A stretch of 64,000 bases of DNA from NCBI GenBank assembly GCA_017446265.1, contig JAFSRD010000020.1, positions 1-64,000 of the forward strand, given 5' to 3'. The first letter of the stretch is position 1. Each line of letters starts with the position of its first letter. Below are positions 51,792 to 60,726 of this stretch, piece after piece. Under the pieces are notes generated by a model. That model had not been told where the DNA came from. It was given only the letters and a program-made list of their open reading frames with translations, and did no database searches. The DNA comes from Treponema sp. Its GTDB lineage: Bacteria; Spirochaetota; Spirochaetia; Treponematales; Treponemataceae. The translations under genes and the position numbers were made by a program.

Positions 51792-52913
51792 TTATTTTGT
51801 TGGTATGTAGAGAATTTTTCCTATATGCAGAATAGCGTTTTCTGCAATGTTGTTTGCGTCGCACAGCGCGTTTACGGTTGTGCCAAATTTTTTTGCAATA
51901 TTCCAAAGCGAATCACCTTTTACTGCCGTGTACACTGTTTGAAATGTATATGGCGTAATTGATGCGAGCGCTTCTTGCGTTGACTGTGCCATGCCTTCTG
52001 GCACGCGTATGCGCCATGCTGCGTCAGGTGGCGTAATGCCGCGAATAAGCGCAGGGTTGAGTTGTTGCAGCGCGCACTCATCCATGCGCAATTCATGGGC
52101 AAGTCGTTTTATGGAGATGGCTCCATCTACGGTCACATAGTCAAAATATCCTGCACGGGGATTTACTGGAGCGCCGCTTTCATCTTTTGCAGACGGGATT
52201 GAAACATTGTAGTATTCGCTATTTTCTGCAATATCTGCAATTGCAAGCAACTTTGGCACATATTGCGCCGTCTGTTCGCGCAGCAACTTGTTTTCTGCAA
52301 GATACCAAAAGTCTTTACCGGGGTTTTTTGCTAAAATGCGCGACAGTGCGCCCGCTCCGCAGTTATACGCTGCAATAGCGAGCTGCCAGTCGTGAAACAT
52401 GTTGAAATTGTCTTTGAGTTTTGCAATGGCCGCATCTGTCGATTTCCACGGGTCGAGCCGCTCATCAACAAAGTCTGTGTGAATGAGATACGGCTTTGTG
52501 CTGTTTGCCATAAACTGCCATAAGCCAAGTGCGCCGCTTTTCGATTTTGCAGTAGTCGTGTAGCTTGATTCTACAACAGGCAAATATTCAAGCACTGCGG
52601 GCATATCATGCTCTTGCAGTTGTTTGCGCACATACAATCTGAGTTGCTCGCCGTTTTCAAGAACGGAGGCAAGCCACCGCACCGAGCGTTCAGAAAGATA
52701 ATAGTCGCGGTACGATGCGACGAGCGCGTGGTCAGCGCCAAGCATGTCGAGCTGCTTGTACGCAACAGAATGCGGCATAGTTTCGTTTTGTATAAGTTCA
52801 ATGTGTTCTGTTTCAGGTGCAGCTGACTCTCCTGCTGTTTCTGGCAGTGTCATTTCTTCTGCAAAGAGAACGGCAGTACATGCGAGCGCGTATATAAGCA
52901 AATGCGTTTTCAT
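51792..52913 (-). CDS. LysM-containing lytic transglycosylase (MltD type)
   Basis: 373 residues. Signal peptide 'MKTHLLIYALACTAVLFAEE'; SLT domain with catalytic Glu in 'LPVVESSYTTTAKSKSGALGLWQFM' pattern (ES.....S..GA.GLWQ.M) and 'AIAAYNCGAGAL'; C-terminal LysM 'YTVKGDSLWNIAKKFGTTVNALCDANN' (a second, weaker LysM precedes it). Cleaves peptidoglycan glycan strands. The true start at 52913 overlaps the stop of the upstream TPR lipoprotein as ATGA; the long frame to 53090 is antisense-like extension without signal sequence. Confidence 0.92.
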   Translation of the reverse strand: MKTHLLIYALACTAVLFAEEMTLPETAGESAAPETEHIELIQNETMPHSVAYKQLDMLGADHALVASYRDYYLSERSVRWLASVLENGEQLRLYVRKQLQEHDMPAVLEYLPVVESSYTTTAKSKSGALGLWQFMANSTKPYLIHTDFVDERLDPWKSTDAAIAKLKDNFNMFHDWQLAIAAYNCGAGALSRILAKNPGKDFWYLAENKLLREQTAQYVPKLLAIADIAENSEYYNVSIPSAKDESGAPVNPRAGYFDYVTVDGAISIKRLAHELRMDECALQQLNPALIRGITPPDAAWRIRVPEGMAQSTQEALASITPYTFQTVYTAVKGDSLWNIAKKFGTTVNALCDANNIAENAILHIGKILYIPTK

Positions 52914-53944
52914 TGCAACCGTTCGCCCATGTAAATGCCCGCCCATTCCCAGTTGCCATGAATCTCTGAGTCGATTGGAAAATTGACTTTGCGGAAATAG
53001 AAATACCATACTGGCGAATACACGCTCCAGCCGCGCGTTCTCAAATACGCTTCGTTTGGCGTTGTTCCCATTTCTACATTGTCGCTGCAACTTATGTATT
53101 GTCCTGTCATGTAGAGACGCATTGAAGTGACTTTTTGTGCATTCGGGTCGTTTTCATCTTGATTCCACGTCATAGAGAAAAAATTGATTTTTGCGCGGCA
53201 TCTGTCAAGCGTACGCCAATCGTACTGACGTATGGCATTTTTTACTGTTGCAGCAAGAGCATCAAGCGTTTCAAATGTCCAGTCTTTAGACGAATTGTTG
53301 AAATCTACAAGTTGGCGGGCTTCGTTGTACGCATTCGGTGCACCCGCAATCTGGATTGTAGACGCGTCAGGCTGTTCAAGAAATTGTGAAAAAGAGCGGA
53401 GCGCCTGTTCCCAATCATTTTGTTTTTCATATTCAAGCGCACGTCGCAAATACAATTCTGTTATGCTGACGTCAGATGGAAATCTATTTATTATCTCGTT
53501 GAAATATTTTATGCGCGTTTCAGGCGCTTTGCTTATTTGAATGAGATTGCGCAAACACAAAAAATGCACCGATTGCCCTTTCACGAGCAAATCGGGATAT
53601 TGACGCAATATGCGCGCAAAGTAATATTCTGCAAACGATTCTGCATTTGTAGAAAGATATGCATATGATGTCATAAGCAGCCAATATGAGTTGTACTTGT
53701 CGTCAGGATGATTTTGCACCCAATCGGTGAGAAATAGAATCACTGATTGATAATCTCCTGCGCCAAGCATGGAGGTCGCAATCTGATTGACAATGGCATA
53801 TCTGCTCCCGTGGTCAAGGCGTTCGTTTTCAAGCATAGCTTTGAGTTGCTTTTGCTCTTTTTCTGCCGAACTGTTGACGGCTGCGCATGAGAAAAAACTG
53901 AAAGAAATGAGCGGCAATATTGTTAAAAAAACATATTTTTTCAT
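52910..53944 (-). CDS. TPR-like lipoprotein
   Basis: 344 residues. Lipoprotein signal 'LPLISFSFFSC' (cysteine near 20), then helical repeats ('YAIVNQIATSMLGAGDYQSVILFL', 'FAEYYFARILRQYPDLL', 'YLRRALEYEKQNDWEQALRSFSQFL') and a C-terminal beta-rich region ending in aromatics. Its stop overlaps the transglycosylase start, so it is likely a partner or guide of that enzyme at the cell wall. Start at ATG 53944; a GTG one codon earlier is possible. A promoter-like TTGCCA, 18 nt, TACATT on the minus strand lies 8 nt before it. Confidence 0.75.
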   Translation of the reverse strand: MKKYVFLTILPLISFSFFSCAAVNSSAEKEQKQLKAMLENERLDHGSRYAIVNQIATSMLGAGDYQSVILFLTDWVQNHPDDKYNSYWLLMTSYAYLSTNAESFAEYYFARILRQYPDLLVKGQSVHFLCLRNLIQISKAPETRIKYFNEIINRFPSDVSITELYLRRALEYEKQNDWEQALRSFSQFLEQPDASTIQIAGAPNAYNEARQLVDFNNSSKDWTFETLDALAATVKNAIRQYDWRTLDRCRAKINFFSMTWNQDENDPNAQKVTSMRLYMTGQYISCSDNVEMGTTPNEAYLRTRGWSVYSPVWYFYFRKVNFPIDSEIHGNWEWAGIYMGERLQ

Positions 53945-53952
53945 CACATTTT

Positions 53953-54004
53953 AATGTAGCACAAGCGGGGAGTTATTGGCAAGATGCCCGATAAAGTGTA
54001 TTCT
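53953..54004. promoter_or_regulatory. Overlapping divergent promoters sharing one -35 site
   Basis: The heptamer TTGGCAA (53976-53982) gives TTGGCA on the plus strand (then 17 nt, TATTCT at 53999-54004) and TTGCCA on the minus strand (then 18 nt, TACATT at 53953-53958). The plus transcript would start close to the ATG at 54015, and the minus one close to 53944; the two cannot be occupied at the same time. Confidence 0.5.
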
Positions 54005-54014
54005 ATAAAGTGCT

Positions 54015-54626
54015 ATGAAACAACATAGGTCTTCCATGTATGATATGATTCTTGCACTGGGCATGTTTCTCGTCATTGCAGGCTTTCTCATGTTTACATT
54101 TTCTCCCGAAGGAACAGAGAGCATTCTCTATGTGCTGCTTCCTGTTTTGTCTATGATTTGCGGCGCTGTATTTTTATTTTTTACGATGGTGTTTTCGCAC
54201 AATGCATATCACTTATTTTTTGGCATTCTGTTCAGTTTGTGCGGCTTTTTCTTTACACTCGTTGCCAATAAAATTGTTCCGTATACATTTAAAGAATGGT
54301 GGCCGCTTGCAGTGATTTTTATAGGTGTTTCAGTTTTTGCCGCCGGCTGTTATAGAAAGCAAAAAGTGATTGTTAAATTTACGTTTCCGTCGCTGCTGTT
54401 TGTTGCCATGGGCATGATATTTTTGCTTTTTTCGTTTCATGTGATTCGCGTCTCATTCTACAATTTTGTTTTGATTTTTGGACCGTTCGCACTTATGGCA
54501 AGCGGTGTGTTTATGATTGTTCTTTTTCTTCTACAACGCAAATACAATCAGTTTTATGTTGAAGAAGAAATTGTTGAAATAGCTGAAGACGAAGATATTT
54601 TTCTGGAGCAAAGTGATACCAAGTGA
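54015..54626 (+). CDS. Polytopic membrane protein of unknown function
   Basis: 203 residues with six predicted helices ('MILALGMFLVIAGFLMFTF', 'ILYVLLPVLSMICGAVFLFF', 'LFFGILFSLCGFFFTLVA', 'WWPLAVIFIGVSVFAAGCY', 'LLFVAMGMIFLLFSF', 'FVLIFGPFALMASGVFMIVL') and an acidic C-terminal tail (EEEIVEIAEDEDIF). ATG 54015 lacks a ribosome site; an internal ATG at 54036 has AGG six nt upstream and may be the real start. The pattern resembles small DUF-type membrane proteins of Treponema. Its stop overlaps the GTG start of the TPR lipoprotein gene (GTGA). Confidence 0.7.
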   Translation: MKQHRSSMYDMILALGMFLVIAGFLMFTFSPEGTESILYVLLPVLSMICGAVFLFFTMVFSHNAYHLFFGILFSLCGFFFTLVANKIVPYTFKEWWPLAVIFIGVSVFAAGCYRKQKVIVKFTFPSLLFVAMGMIFLLFSFHVIRVSFYNFVLIFGPFALMASGVFMIVLFLLQRKYNQFYVEEEIVEIAEDEDIFLEQSDTK

Positions 54627-56347
54627 ATATTTTCACAAAAGCTGCCGCATTATTATTGATTCTCTTGGTATGCGTTTCATGCGCTTCAACAAAAAAAGGC
54701 GCCGCTGCTTCTAAAACATATGGCGAAGAACAGGGCGGCACGTCAATCAACATTGCTGTGCCAAAAAAAAACAGCCGCACCTATTTTTCTCGTATAGATG
54801 CTGCAATAATGGAGCAAGCAGAAAACGGTTCGCCCGAAGCTATCCGCGCGGCTGTAGCGCGCATTCGAAAGCCAGAGCTTAATTACAGCGAAAACGAAAA
54901 GGTGTTGCTCACGCTGCTTGCAGATGTTATGAAGATAGCATGGCCGTCAGAACGCGCCGAATGGGACACTCCCGCAGTGACAGAAGAAACGCCGTATCTT
55001 GGTGCAATAGATTCTGTGCGCAAAGGTATTTATGATTTTAGTACAGGCAATGTCGATTTTTTTACACTCGTGCTGCCTTCGCTTGTTGTCATCAACGATA
55101 ATGATGTGTCGAGGTATGTTGCCACAGCAGAACAGGCGTTGCTCGCAGGCATTTTGTTGCGTCCGCAATCTACGCTTGCGAATTATTTGCTCGGACTGTT
55201 ATATCAAAAGGCAAACCGCGCTGAAGAAGCGCTTGCTTGTTTTGTACGGGCAGTGCAGTCTTCTCCGTCTACGCTTGAGACTTCTTTTGCTCATGCAAGT
55301 TGTCTCAAAGCGCTTGGCCGCATGAGTGAGGCGTTCACCATTGCGGACGCGCTGCATTCACGCTATCCCAACAACATACGTGTGTTGAAATTGTGCGCTG
55401 AGACTTCTTTTGCGCTCAACAATTTTTCTGCTGCTGAAGAATATGTAGCACGTGTATTGCAGCAAACCCCAAACGATTTGGAGTATGTGCTGTTTCGCGC
55501 GCGCATCTTGGCGGAAAAAGGCGATTTTATCCGCGCTGTGTCATTGCTCGACGTGTATTCACGGCAAGATACAACATCGCGCGACTACTTATTGCTGCGT
55601 GCGCATATTCAAAGCGACTGGAGCAAAAACGTGAGTGCTGCTGTTGCGACCATAGAAAACGCGCTTGCCCGTTATCCGAACGATTTGGAAGTGCTGCTCT
55701 TTGCGGCAAAACTCGCTTCTATAACTGGTTCGCCTGTCGGTGGAAAAACTGCTGGAGAATACGCGCAAGCTGTTCTTGCGGCAGACCCTGAAAATAACGA
55801 AGCTCGACGATACGAAATAGCAGGAATGATGCAGAGTGGCAATTGGACAAGCGCATATGCGGTGAGCAGCGCACTCATGCAAAAAAGCGATTCCCGCAAC
55901 GATATTTTTACGCACATACGTATTTGCCTTGAAACACGACACAACGACGAAGCGTGGAATTTGATTTCACCGCTGTACGCTGAAAATCCTGCTGATGAAG
56001 ATGTAGTGCAATCGTATATCCTCGTTCTTTCGCGCATTGGGCGAACGTCACAAGCGCTTGCGCTTATTAACTCGTTGCTTGGCAGCGCAACACAACGCAT
56101 GAAAAGTTTTTTATATTACAGGCGCAGTTTTCTCGTTACGACACAGGAAGAGTCGCTTGCTGATTTGCGTTCAAGCCTCATCGCAAACCCGCGCAACAGC
56201 GATGCGCTTTTTCGCCTATACGAGATTTATTACGGGCGAAAAGATTATCGACGCGCGCAGTATTACCTTCGGCAAGTAGTAGCGCTTGACCCGAACAATG
56301 GCGCAATGCGGCGGCTCAATGACGAGCTTTCGGAACTCATAAAATAA
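54623..56347 (+). CDS. Large TPR lipoprotein
   Basis: 574 residues. GTG start overlapping the preceding stop. Lipoprotein signal 'LLILLVCVSCAS' (cysteine near 19). At least ten TPR-like repeats from residue 150 on ('TLANYLLGLLYQKANRAEEALACFVRAVQSSP' type, 'LEYVLFRARILAEKGDFIRAVSLLDVYS', 'DALFRLYEIYYGRKDYRRAQYYLRQVVALDPNN'), giving a long superhelical scaffold. TPR lipoproteins in spirochaetes often serve as outer-membrane assembly or transport adaptors; the role here is unknown. The next gene starts inside its stop codon (TAATG). Confidence 0.78.
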   Translation: MNIFTKAAALLLILLVCVSCASTKKGAAASKTYGEEQGGTSINIAVPKKNSRTYFSRIDAAIMEQAENGSPEAIRAAVARIRKPELNYSENEKVLLTLLADVMKIAWPSERAEWDTPAVTEETPYLGAIDSVRKGIYDFSTGNVDFFTLVLPSLVVINDNDVSRYVATAEQALLAGILLRPQSTLANYLLGLLYQKANRAEEALACFVRAVQSSPSTLETSFAHASCLKALGRMSEAFTIADALHSRYPNNIRVLKLCAETSFALNNFSAAEEYVARVLQQTPNDLEYVLFRARILAEKGDFIRAVSLLDVYSRQDTTSRDYLLLRAHIQSDWSKNVSAAVATIENALARYPNDLEVLLFAAKLASITGSPVGGKTAGEYAQAVLAADPENNEARRYEIAGMMQSGNWTSAYAVSSALMQKSDSRNDIFTHIRICLETRHNDEAWNLISPLYAENPADEDVVQSYILVLSRIGRTSQALALINSLLGSATQRMKSFLYYRRSFLVTTQEESLADLRSSLIANPRNSDALFRLYEIYYGRKDYRRAQYYLRQVVALDPNNGAMRRLNDELSELIK

Positions 56348-57966
56348 TGCATATGATACAGAATATAAAAGATAACGTGTATGTTAAAAAATTTATGCAA
56401 AAAGACGCGAGACTGAAAGCTGTCATGCTGTCGGTTGCGGCATGCGCTGCTGCCCTGCTGCTTGTCCTTGTGCTTCGTGCATTCCGCCCGGTGCGCTACT
56501 GTGTGCGCATCTGCGATGAGTTGTATGAGCAGTACGAAGCGAGCATTGAAGAAGCAAACGCGTTGAAAAAACGTGCGTTTGTATTTGTGCGAGAAACTGA
56601 TTCTGCGGCAGTGCAGTTTTTCGGCGCAATTCACGTAACTGCGGCGCGCATTTTTATTAAGACGGAGCTGCCGCTTGTTGCAAGCGCACGGTACGCAAAT
56701 GAAACATATTATGCGCTCGCTGCTAAAGCGATTTTACCTACAGTAAAAGCAGATTTTGAAAACGAAGGCGCAAAAACAAATTCTGTGCTTTCGCCCGACG
56801 TGAGCGTTTCGTTTGCAGATGCGTACTCTATTCCTGAAGGAAGCCGCGCGCTCCCTGTTGAAGGCGTGTACGCGGGCGAAGACGGCTATGCGCTTTATCA
56901 GACAACGTATGCTGTATGCGCAGTGTATGTAGAAAAGGTTGCAGATGATGTACGCACCTGGTGCGAAGCGGCGTTTGGCGAGCGCATTGCAAAAGCTGAC
57001 GATGCGCTGTTTTCAGATGGCAAGGTTCTTGCAAATGATGTGTTGGCGCAAAGCGACGTTACGGTACAAAGCAACGCGCGTATACGCCGCCATGCGCCTG
57101 TCTTTGTTGCAAGTGTCGGCGACATAATGGTAGCGCGCGGTGTTGAAGACATTCTAATACAGCAAAAAGACGGGCTTGCAAAAGTATTCGGCACGACACT
57201 TCCTGTATTGCAAAAAAACGACATCACTATTGGAAATCTTGAAGGCGTTGTAACAGATTCATGGAGCAATGCGACAAAAACATATACATTTAAATTTAAG
57301 GAAGCAGTGCTGCCGTTTTTAAAACAAGCAGGATTTACCTATCTTATGCAGGCGAACAATCACTGCTACGATTATGGTGAAGCAGGATTTAAAGATACGC
57401 TTGCAGCGTTGCGCAAGTATGACATTCCGACAAGCGGCGCGGGCCGCAATGCAGACGAAGCGAAGCAATTTTATCATACGACAGTTGGCGACACGACATT
57501 TGCGATTATTTCGTGTGGTGCATATCCTGTTGAGCGTTCTGGTTTTAACGGCAGGACAACTGCAACTGCAACAGAAACGCGTGCGGGCATCTTATGGCAG
57601 AGCGACGAACTTTTGATGAGCATTGCACAGGAAAAAGCTATGAATAATTTTGTCATTGTGAACGTGCATGGCGGCGAGGAGTATCGCTTTGCACCGACAA
57701 AAGCGCAACGCGAGCTGTACGAGTCGTTTTGCGATGCGGGGGCAGATGTCGTGTTTGGAAGCCACCCGCATGTGCTCCAGCCAATTGTGTGGCGCGGCAA
57801 AAGTTTGATAGTGTACAGTCTTGGCAATTTTTTGTTCAACGGCATGGATGAAATGCCTGGCGCAACAGACAGTATGATTGTGCGGCTCGGCATTCTCGAC
57901 GGAAAGATTGCGTATGTTGAAAAATATAATGCTGTGCTTAACGGCACGAGCGTTGCGCTCAAATAG
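56347..57966 (+). CDS. CapA-family protein (poly-gamma-glutamate synthesis-type metallophosphatase)
   Basis: 539 residues. One N-terminal membrane anchor ('AVMLSVAACAAALLLVLVL', residues 25-43), a 200-residue extracytoplasmic spacer, then a CapA/PgsA fold: 'VASVGDIMVARGVED', 'IGNLEGVVTDS', 'LMQANNHCYDYGEAGF', 'IVNVHGGEEY', 'VVFGSHPHVLQPI', 'SLGNFLFNG'. Metal-ligand Asp, Asn and His residues are conserved. Named for capsule export in Bacillus; in other bacteria the family has varied, poorly known roles, so a capsule is not implied. Translation is coupled to the TPR lipoprotein. Confidence 0.88.
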   Translation: MHMIQNIKDNVYVKKFMQKDARLKAVMLSVAACAAALLLVLVLRAFRPVRYCVRICDELYEQYEASIEEANALKKRAFVFVRETDSAAVQFFGAIHVTAARIFIKTELPLVASARYANETYYALAAKAILPTVKADFENEGAKTNSVLSPDVSVSFADAYSIPEGSRALPVEGVYAGEDGYALYQTTYAVCAVYVEKVADDVRTWCEAAFGERIAKADDALFSDGKVLANDVLAQSDVTVQSNARIRRHAPVFVASVGDIMVARGVEDILIQQKDGLAKVFGTTLPVLQKNDITIGNLEGVVTDSWSNATKTYTFKFKEAVLPFLKQAGFTYLMQANNHCYDYGEAGFKDTLAALRKYDIPTSGAGRNADEAKQFYHTTVGDTTFAIISCGAYPVERSGFNGRTTATATETRAGILWQSDELLMSIAQEKAMNNFVIVNVHGGEEYRFAPTKAQRELYESFCDAGADVVFGSHPHVLQPIVWRGKSLIVYSLGNFLFNGMDEMPGATDSMIVRLGILDGKIAYVEKYNAVLNGTSVALK

Positions 57967-57982
57967 CACGGAAGAAGTGGGG

Positions 57983-58021
57983 CTGGGGCGAAGAAACCAC
58001 GCAGGGGTGTCGTTGCCCCAG
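57983..58021 (+). terminator. GC-rich hairpin between the CapA-like gene and argG
   Basis: CTGGGGC (57983-57989) pairs with GCCCCAG (58015-58021), 25-nt loop, 17 bp after the CapA-like stop. There is no U-run, so it could be a weak terminator or a 3' stabiliser. It lies before the argG promoter. Confidence 0.4.
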
Positions 58022-58039
58022 AGAATGCAAGAAGAAATC

Positions 58040-58068
58040 TTGCGAGAGCTGCAATTTTCTAGTACAAT
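58040..58068 (+). promoter_or_regulatory. argG promoter
   Basis: TTGCGA (58040-58045), 17 nt, TACAAT (58063-58068). The start region continues AGACCTGTTTAATAA, which matches the bases after the -10 box at copy A of the palindromic repeat, without its right arm. The leader is about 45 nt with AGAGG eight nt before ATG. Confidence 0.65.
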
Positions 58069-58119
58069 AGACCTGTTTAATAAATTTTTGAAATTTGTTT
58101 TTACTAAAGAGGCAGTGTC

Positions 58120-59388
58120 ATGGTAAAAAAAGATAAAGTGATTTTAGCATATTCGGGCGGTCTTGATACGACTGTTATTATCCCGTGGCTTAAAGAGAAT
58201 TATGATTATGACGTAATTGCCGTGTGTATTGATTTGGGGCAGGGCGACAACTGGAAAGCGATAAAAGCGCGCGCTCTTAAAACAGGAGCAAGTGCGTGCT
58301 ACGTTGTTGACGCGCGCGAAGAATACATTGAAGAATATATTTGGCCTACGCTCAAAGGTGGCGCGTTGTATGAAGACCGCTATTTGCTCGGCACCGCAAC
58401 GGCTCGTCCGCTCATTGGAAAAATTCTTGTTGAATACGCGCGGCAGGAAAAGGCTGTTGCAATTTGTCACGGAGCAACGGGCAAGGGCAATGACCAAGTG
58501 CGCTTTGAACTTGCAATTAAAGCGTTTGCGCCTGACCTTGAAGTGATTGCAGCCTGGCGCGATGCAAAATGGATGTTGCAAAGCCGTGAGGATGAAATCA
58601 GATTTCTTGAAGAGCGAAACATTCCTGTGCCGATAAAAAAATCGTCGTCGTACAGTCGCGATGAAAATATTTGGCACATAAGCCATGAAGGGCTTGACCT
58701 TGAAGAGCCGAAAAACGAGCCGCTGTGGAAAACAACGCTAAAAAACACCAAGATGCCGGAAGACGCACCTGATAAAGTGGAATATGTCAAAATAACGTTT
58801 GAAAAAGGTGTTCCTGTTGCAATAAACGACAAAAAAATGAAAGCGCTTGCGCTTATGGAAACGCTCAACAAAATAGGTGGAAAAAACGGCATAGGCGTTG
58901 TTGACCTTGTAGAGAACAGATGCGTTGGTATGAAAAGCCGCGGCGTGTATGAAACGCCTGCCGGCACAATTTTGTACTACGCGCATGAGCAGCTCGAGCA
59001 CTTGTGCCTTGACCGCGATACATATCATTTTAAGCAGCATGTTGCGCTTAAGCAGGCAGAGCTCATCTACAATGGCTTGTGGTTTACAAAACTTATGGAC
59101 GGCATTATGGCATTTAACAATGCTGTTGAAGAAACCGTAACCGGCTGGGTGCGCTTGAAGTTATATAAAGGAAGCGTACATGGTGCGGGTTCATACTCGC
59201 CGTACAGCTTATATAACGAGAGCATTGCAAGTTTTACGACAGGCAATATGTATGACCATCACGATGCGCAGGGCTTCATTACATTGACAGGATTGCCAAT
59301 AAAAGTGCGCGCGATGATGGAGCAGCAACTGGGAAAAGGGCAGGCTGTCGTAAAAAGCGGCAAGCTCAAAAGGCGGCCTATAGAATGA
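58120..59388 (+). CDS. argG: Argininosuccinate synthase
   Basis: 422 residues. Condenses citrulline and aspartate with ATP. 'ILAYSGGLDTTVIIPWL' PP-loop (SGGLDT) at the N-terminus, 'GTATARPLIGKILVE' and 'CHGATGKGNDQVRFE' citrulline/ATP site near 120-135, 'SYSRDENIWHIS' near 180 and 'GIGVVDLVENRCVGMKSRGVYETPAG' near 260. Length a little over the usual 400 with a short basic tail. Own promoter. Its stop overlaps the start of a secreted-protein gene (ATGA), an odd partner for a biosynthetic enzyme. argC is at 1 kb. Confidence 0.97.
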   Translation: MVKKDKVILAYSGGLDTTVIIPWLKENYDYDVIAVCIDLGQGDNWKAIKARALKTGASACYVVDAREEYIEEYIWPTLKGGALYEDRYLLGTATARPLIGKILVEYARQEKAVAICHGATGKGNDQVRFELAIKAFAPDLEVIAAWRDAKWMLQSREDEIRFLEERNIPVPIKKSSSYSRDENIWHISHEGLDLEEPKNEPLWKTTLKNTKMPEDAPDKVEYVKITFEKGVPVAINDKKMKALALMETLNKIGGKNGIGVVDLVENRCVGMKSRGVYETPAGTILYYAHEQLEHLCLDRDTYHFKQHVALKQAELIYNGLWFTKLMDGIMAFNNAVEETVTGWVRLKLYKGSVHGAGSYSPYSLYNESIASFTTGNMYDHHDAQGFITLTGLPIKVRAMMEQQLGKGQAVVKSGKLKRRPIE

Positions 59389-60215
59389 AAACGATTGTTA
59401 CAACTATGATAGTCATGCTGGCAGCTCCCATGCTTTTTTGTCAAAGCGTGTCGGCAGATGGCGTTCTTATGTCGTTGCGCGAAGTGCTTGGCGTAAGCGA
59501 GGGCGACATGCAAAAGATTGCAAACGGCGAACTTGTTTCCAGCAACAACAGCGATGGCACAGATTTGACTGCGTATGTTCCTGCTGGCAGCGTGATTGCA
59601 GAAATGTTGCAAACAGCTCCTACAGGCAAAAAAGGTTTTGCGATTGCCTCTGTTACGCTTGTGCCATATCCTGCTTCGTGGAATCGCATGAGTGCCAGCG
59701 AACGCATGCTTGCGCTTTACAATGTGCTTGGTTGCATCTCTACACAAAAGGGCATTACGTATATTTCACGGCGTGCGGGGTACAAGCCAAAAGAACTTTT
59801 TACACAGTCATACTACATTGCAAACGAAAACAAAAAATCACCTCCGCTTTCGGATATAACGGCGGCTGTTGTTCCCGAAACAGAAGTGCGGTATGTGTTT
59901 CAAGAGGACACATCATTTGGCGAAAATACATACCGCCACACATACACGAATTCCGATGATGAGATTTTTGTTGAAATAACCAACTGCACGCCTATGAAGT
60001 ATCGTGGTGTAACGTGTCTCAAAAAAGAAGAGATGCGCATGTGCATTTCACTCTACCCCGTACAAGAAGGCGTACTTGTTTCGTCTGCCGCAATCGTTAC
60101 GGGGCATAAGACGACTGTTACTGTTGTCGTTGTAAAAGTTGATTTGGCTGATTCTTTCAAACGGCGTACTGATGCGCTCCACGCGTGGTTTAAAAAGCAC
60201 GTAGAAGGGCAATAG
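59385..60215 (+). CDS. Conserved secreted protein of unknown function
   Basis: 276 residues; signal peptide 'MKTIVTTMIVMLAAPMLFCQSVSA'. The mature part has 'TSEGLA'-free, beta-rich segments: 'LTDYVPAGS'-like 'DLTAYVPAGSVIAEM', 'IASVTLVPYPASWNRMSASERMLALYNVLGCISTQKGITYISRR' region with strong conservation-type character (Y.P..W......L...N......G..Y.S.R), and a C-terminal beta/helix pair. This layout matches a Treponema-restricted secreted family annotated as DUF6675 as far as I can recall; function unknown. Coupled to argG by an ATGA overlap. Confidence 0.65.
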   Translation: MKTIVTTMIVMLAAPMLFCQSVSADGVLMSLREVLGVSEGDMQKIANGELVSSNNSDGTDLTAYVPAGSVIAEMLQTAPTGKKGFAIASVTLVPYPASWNRMSASERMLALYNVLGCISTQKGITYISRRAGYKPKELFTQSYYIANENKKSPPLSDITAAVVPETEVRYVFQEDTSFGENTYRHTYTNSDDEIFVEITNCTPMKYRGVTCLKKEEMRMCISLYPVQEGVLVSSAAIVTGHKTTVTVVVVKVDLADSFKRRTDALHAWFKKHVEGQ

Positions 60216-60231
60216 GTATGAGGGGCAATAC

Positions 60232-60726
60232 ATGAATGATACAGATGAAATACTAGATTTGTTGCGCGAGAATGCGCGTCTTTCTGTAGAAGATATTTCC
60301 GCAATGACAAAAAAGTCTACAGAAGAAGTTCAAGCCATAATAAAAAAATTGGAAGACGGCGGCATTATTATGAAATATGCTGCAATCATCAATCCTGAAA
60401 AAGATGACATTCACAAGGATATGGTTCGAGCGGAAATTGAAATACAAGTAACTCCGCAGAGGAATAAAGGGTTTGATGCAATTGCAGATAGAATTTGGAG
60501 ATTCCCGCAAGTGAAGTCGCTTTATTTGATGAGTGGCGGTTACGATTTAAAAGTTATTATTGAAGGCGAGACTTTAAAAGAGGTTGCACTTTTTGTTTCA
60601 AGCAAGCTGTCAACTTTAGAAGGAGTGCGTTCGACAAAAACTCATTTTATTTTAAAAACTTACAAAGAGAATGACATTGTATATGTTGAACAAGACCGTG
60701 ACAGTCGTGAAGGAGTTACGGCGTAA
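60232..60726 (+). CDS. Lrp/AsnC family transcriptional regulator
   Basis: 164 residues. N-terminal winged helix-turn-helix ('ILDLLRENARLSVEDISAMTKKSTEEVQAIIKKLEDGGIIMKYAA' region with the typical L..N.R.....A...), then a RAM effector domain ('VRAEIEIQVTPQRNKGFDAIADRI', 'LMSGGYDLKVIIEG', 'LSTLEGVRSTKTHFILKTYKEN'). It probably senses an amino acid and controls the coupled aminotransferase gene, whose start overlaps its stop (TAATG). The coding sequence is more AT-rich and poorer in GCGC words than its neighbours. Confidence 0.9.
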   Translation: MNDTDEILDLLRENARLSVEDISAMTKKSTEEVQAIIKKLEDGGIIMKYAAIINPEKDDIHKDMVRAEIEIQVTPQRNKGFDAIADRIWRFPQVKSLYLMSGGYDLKVIIEGETLKEVALFVSSKLSTLEGVRSTKTHFILKTYKENDIVYVEQDRDSREGVTA

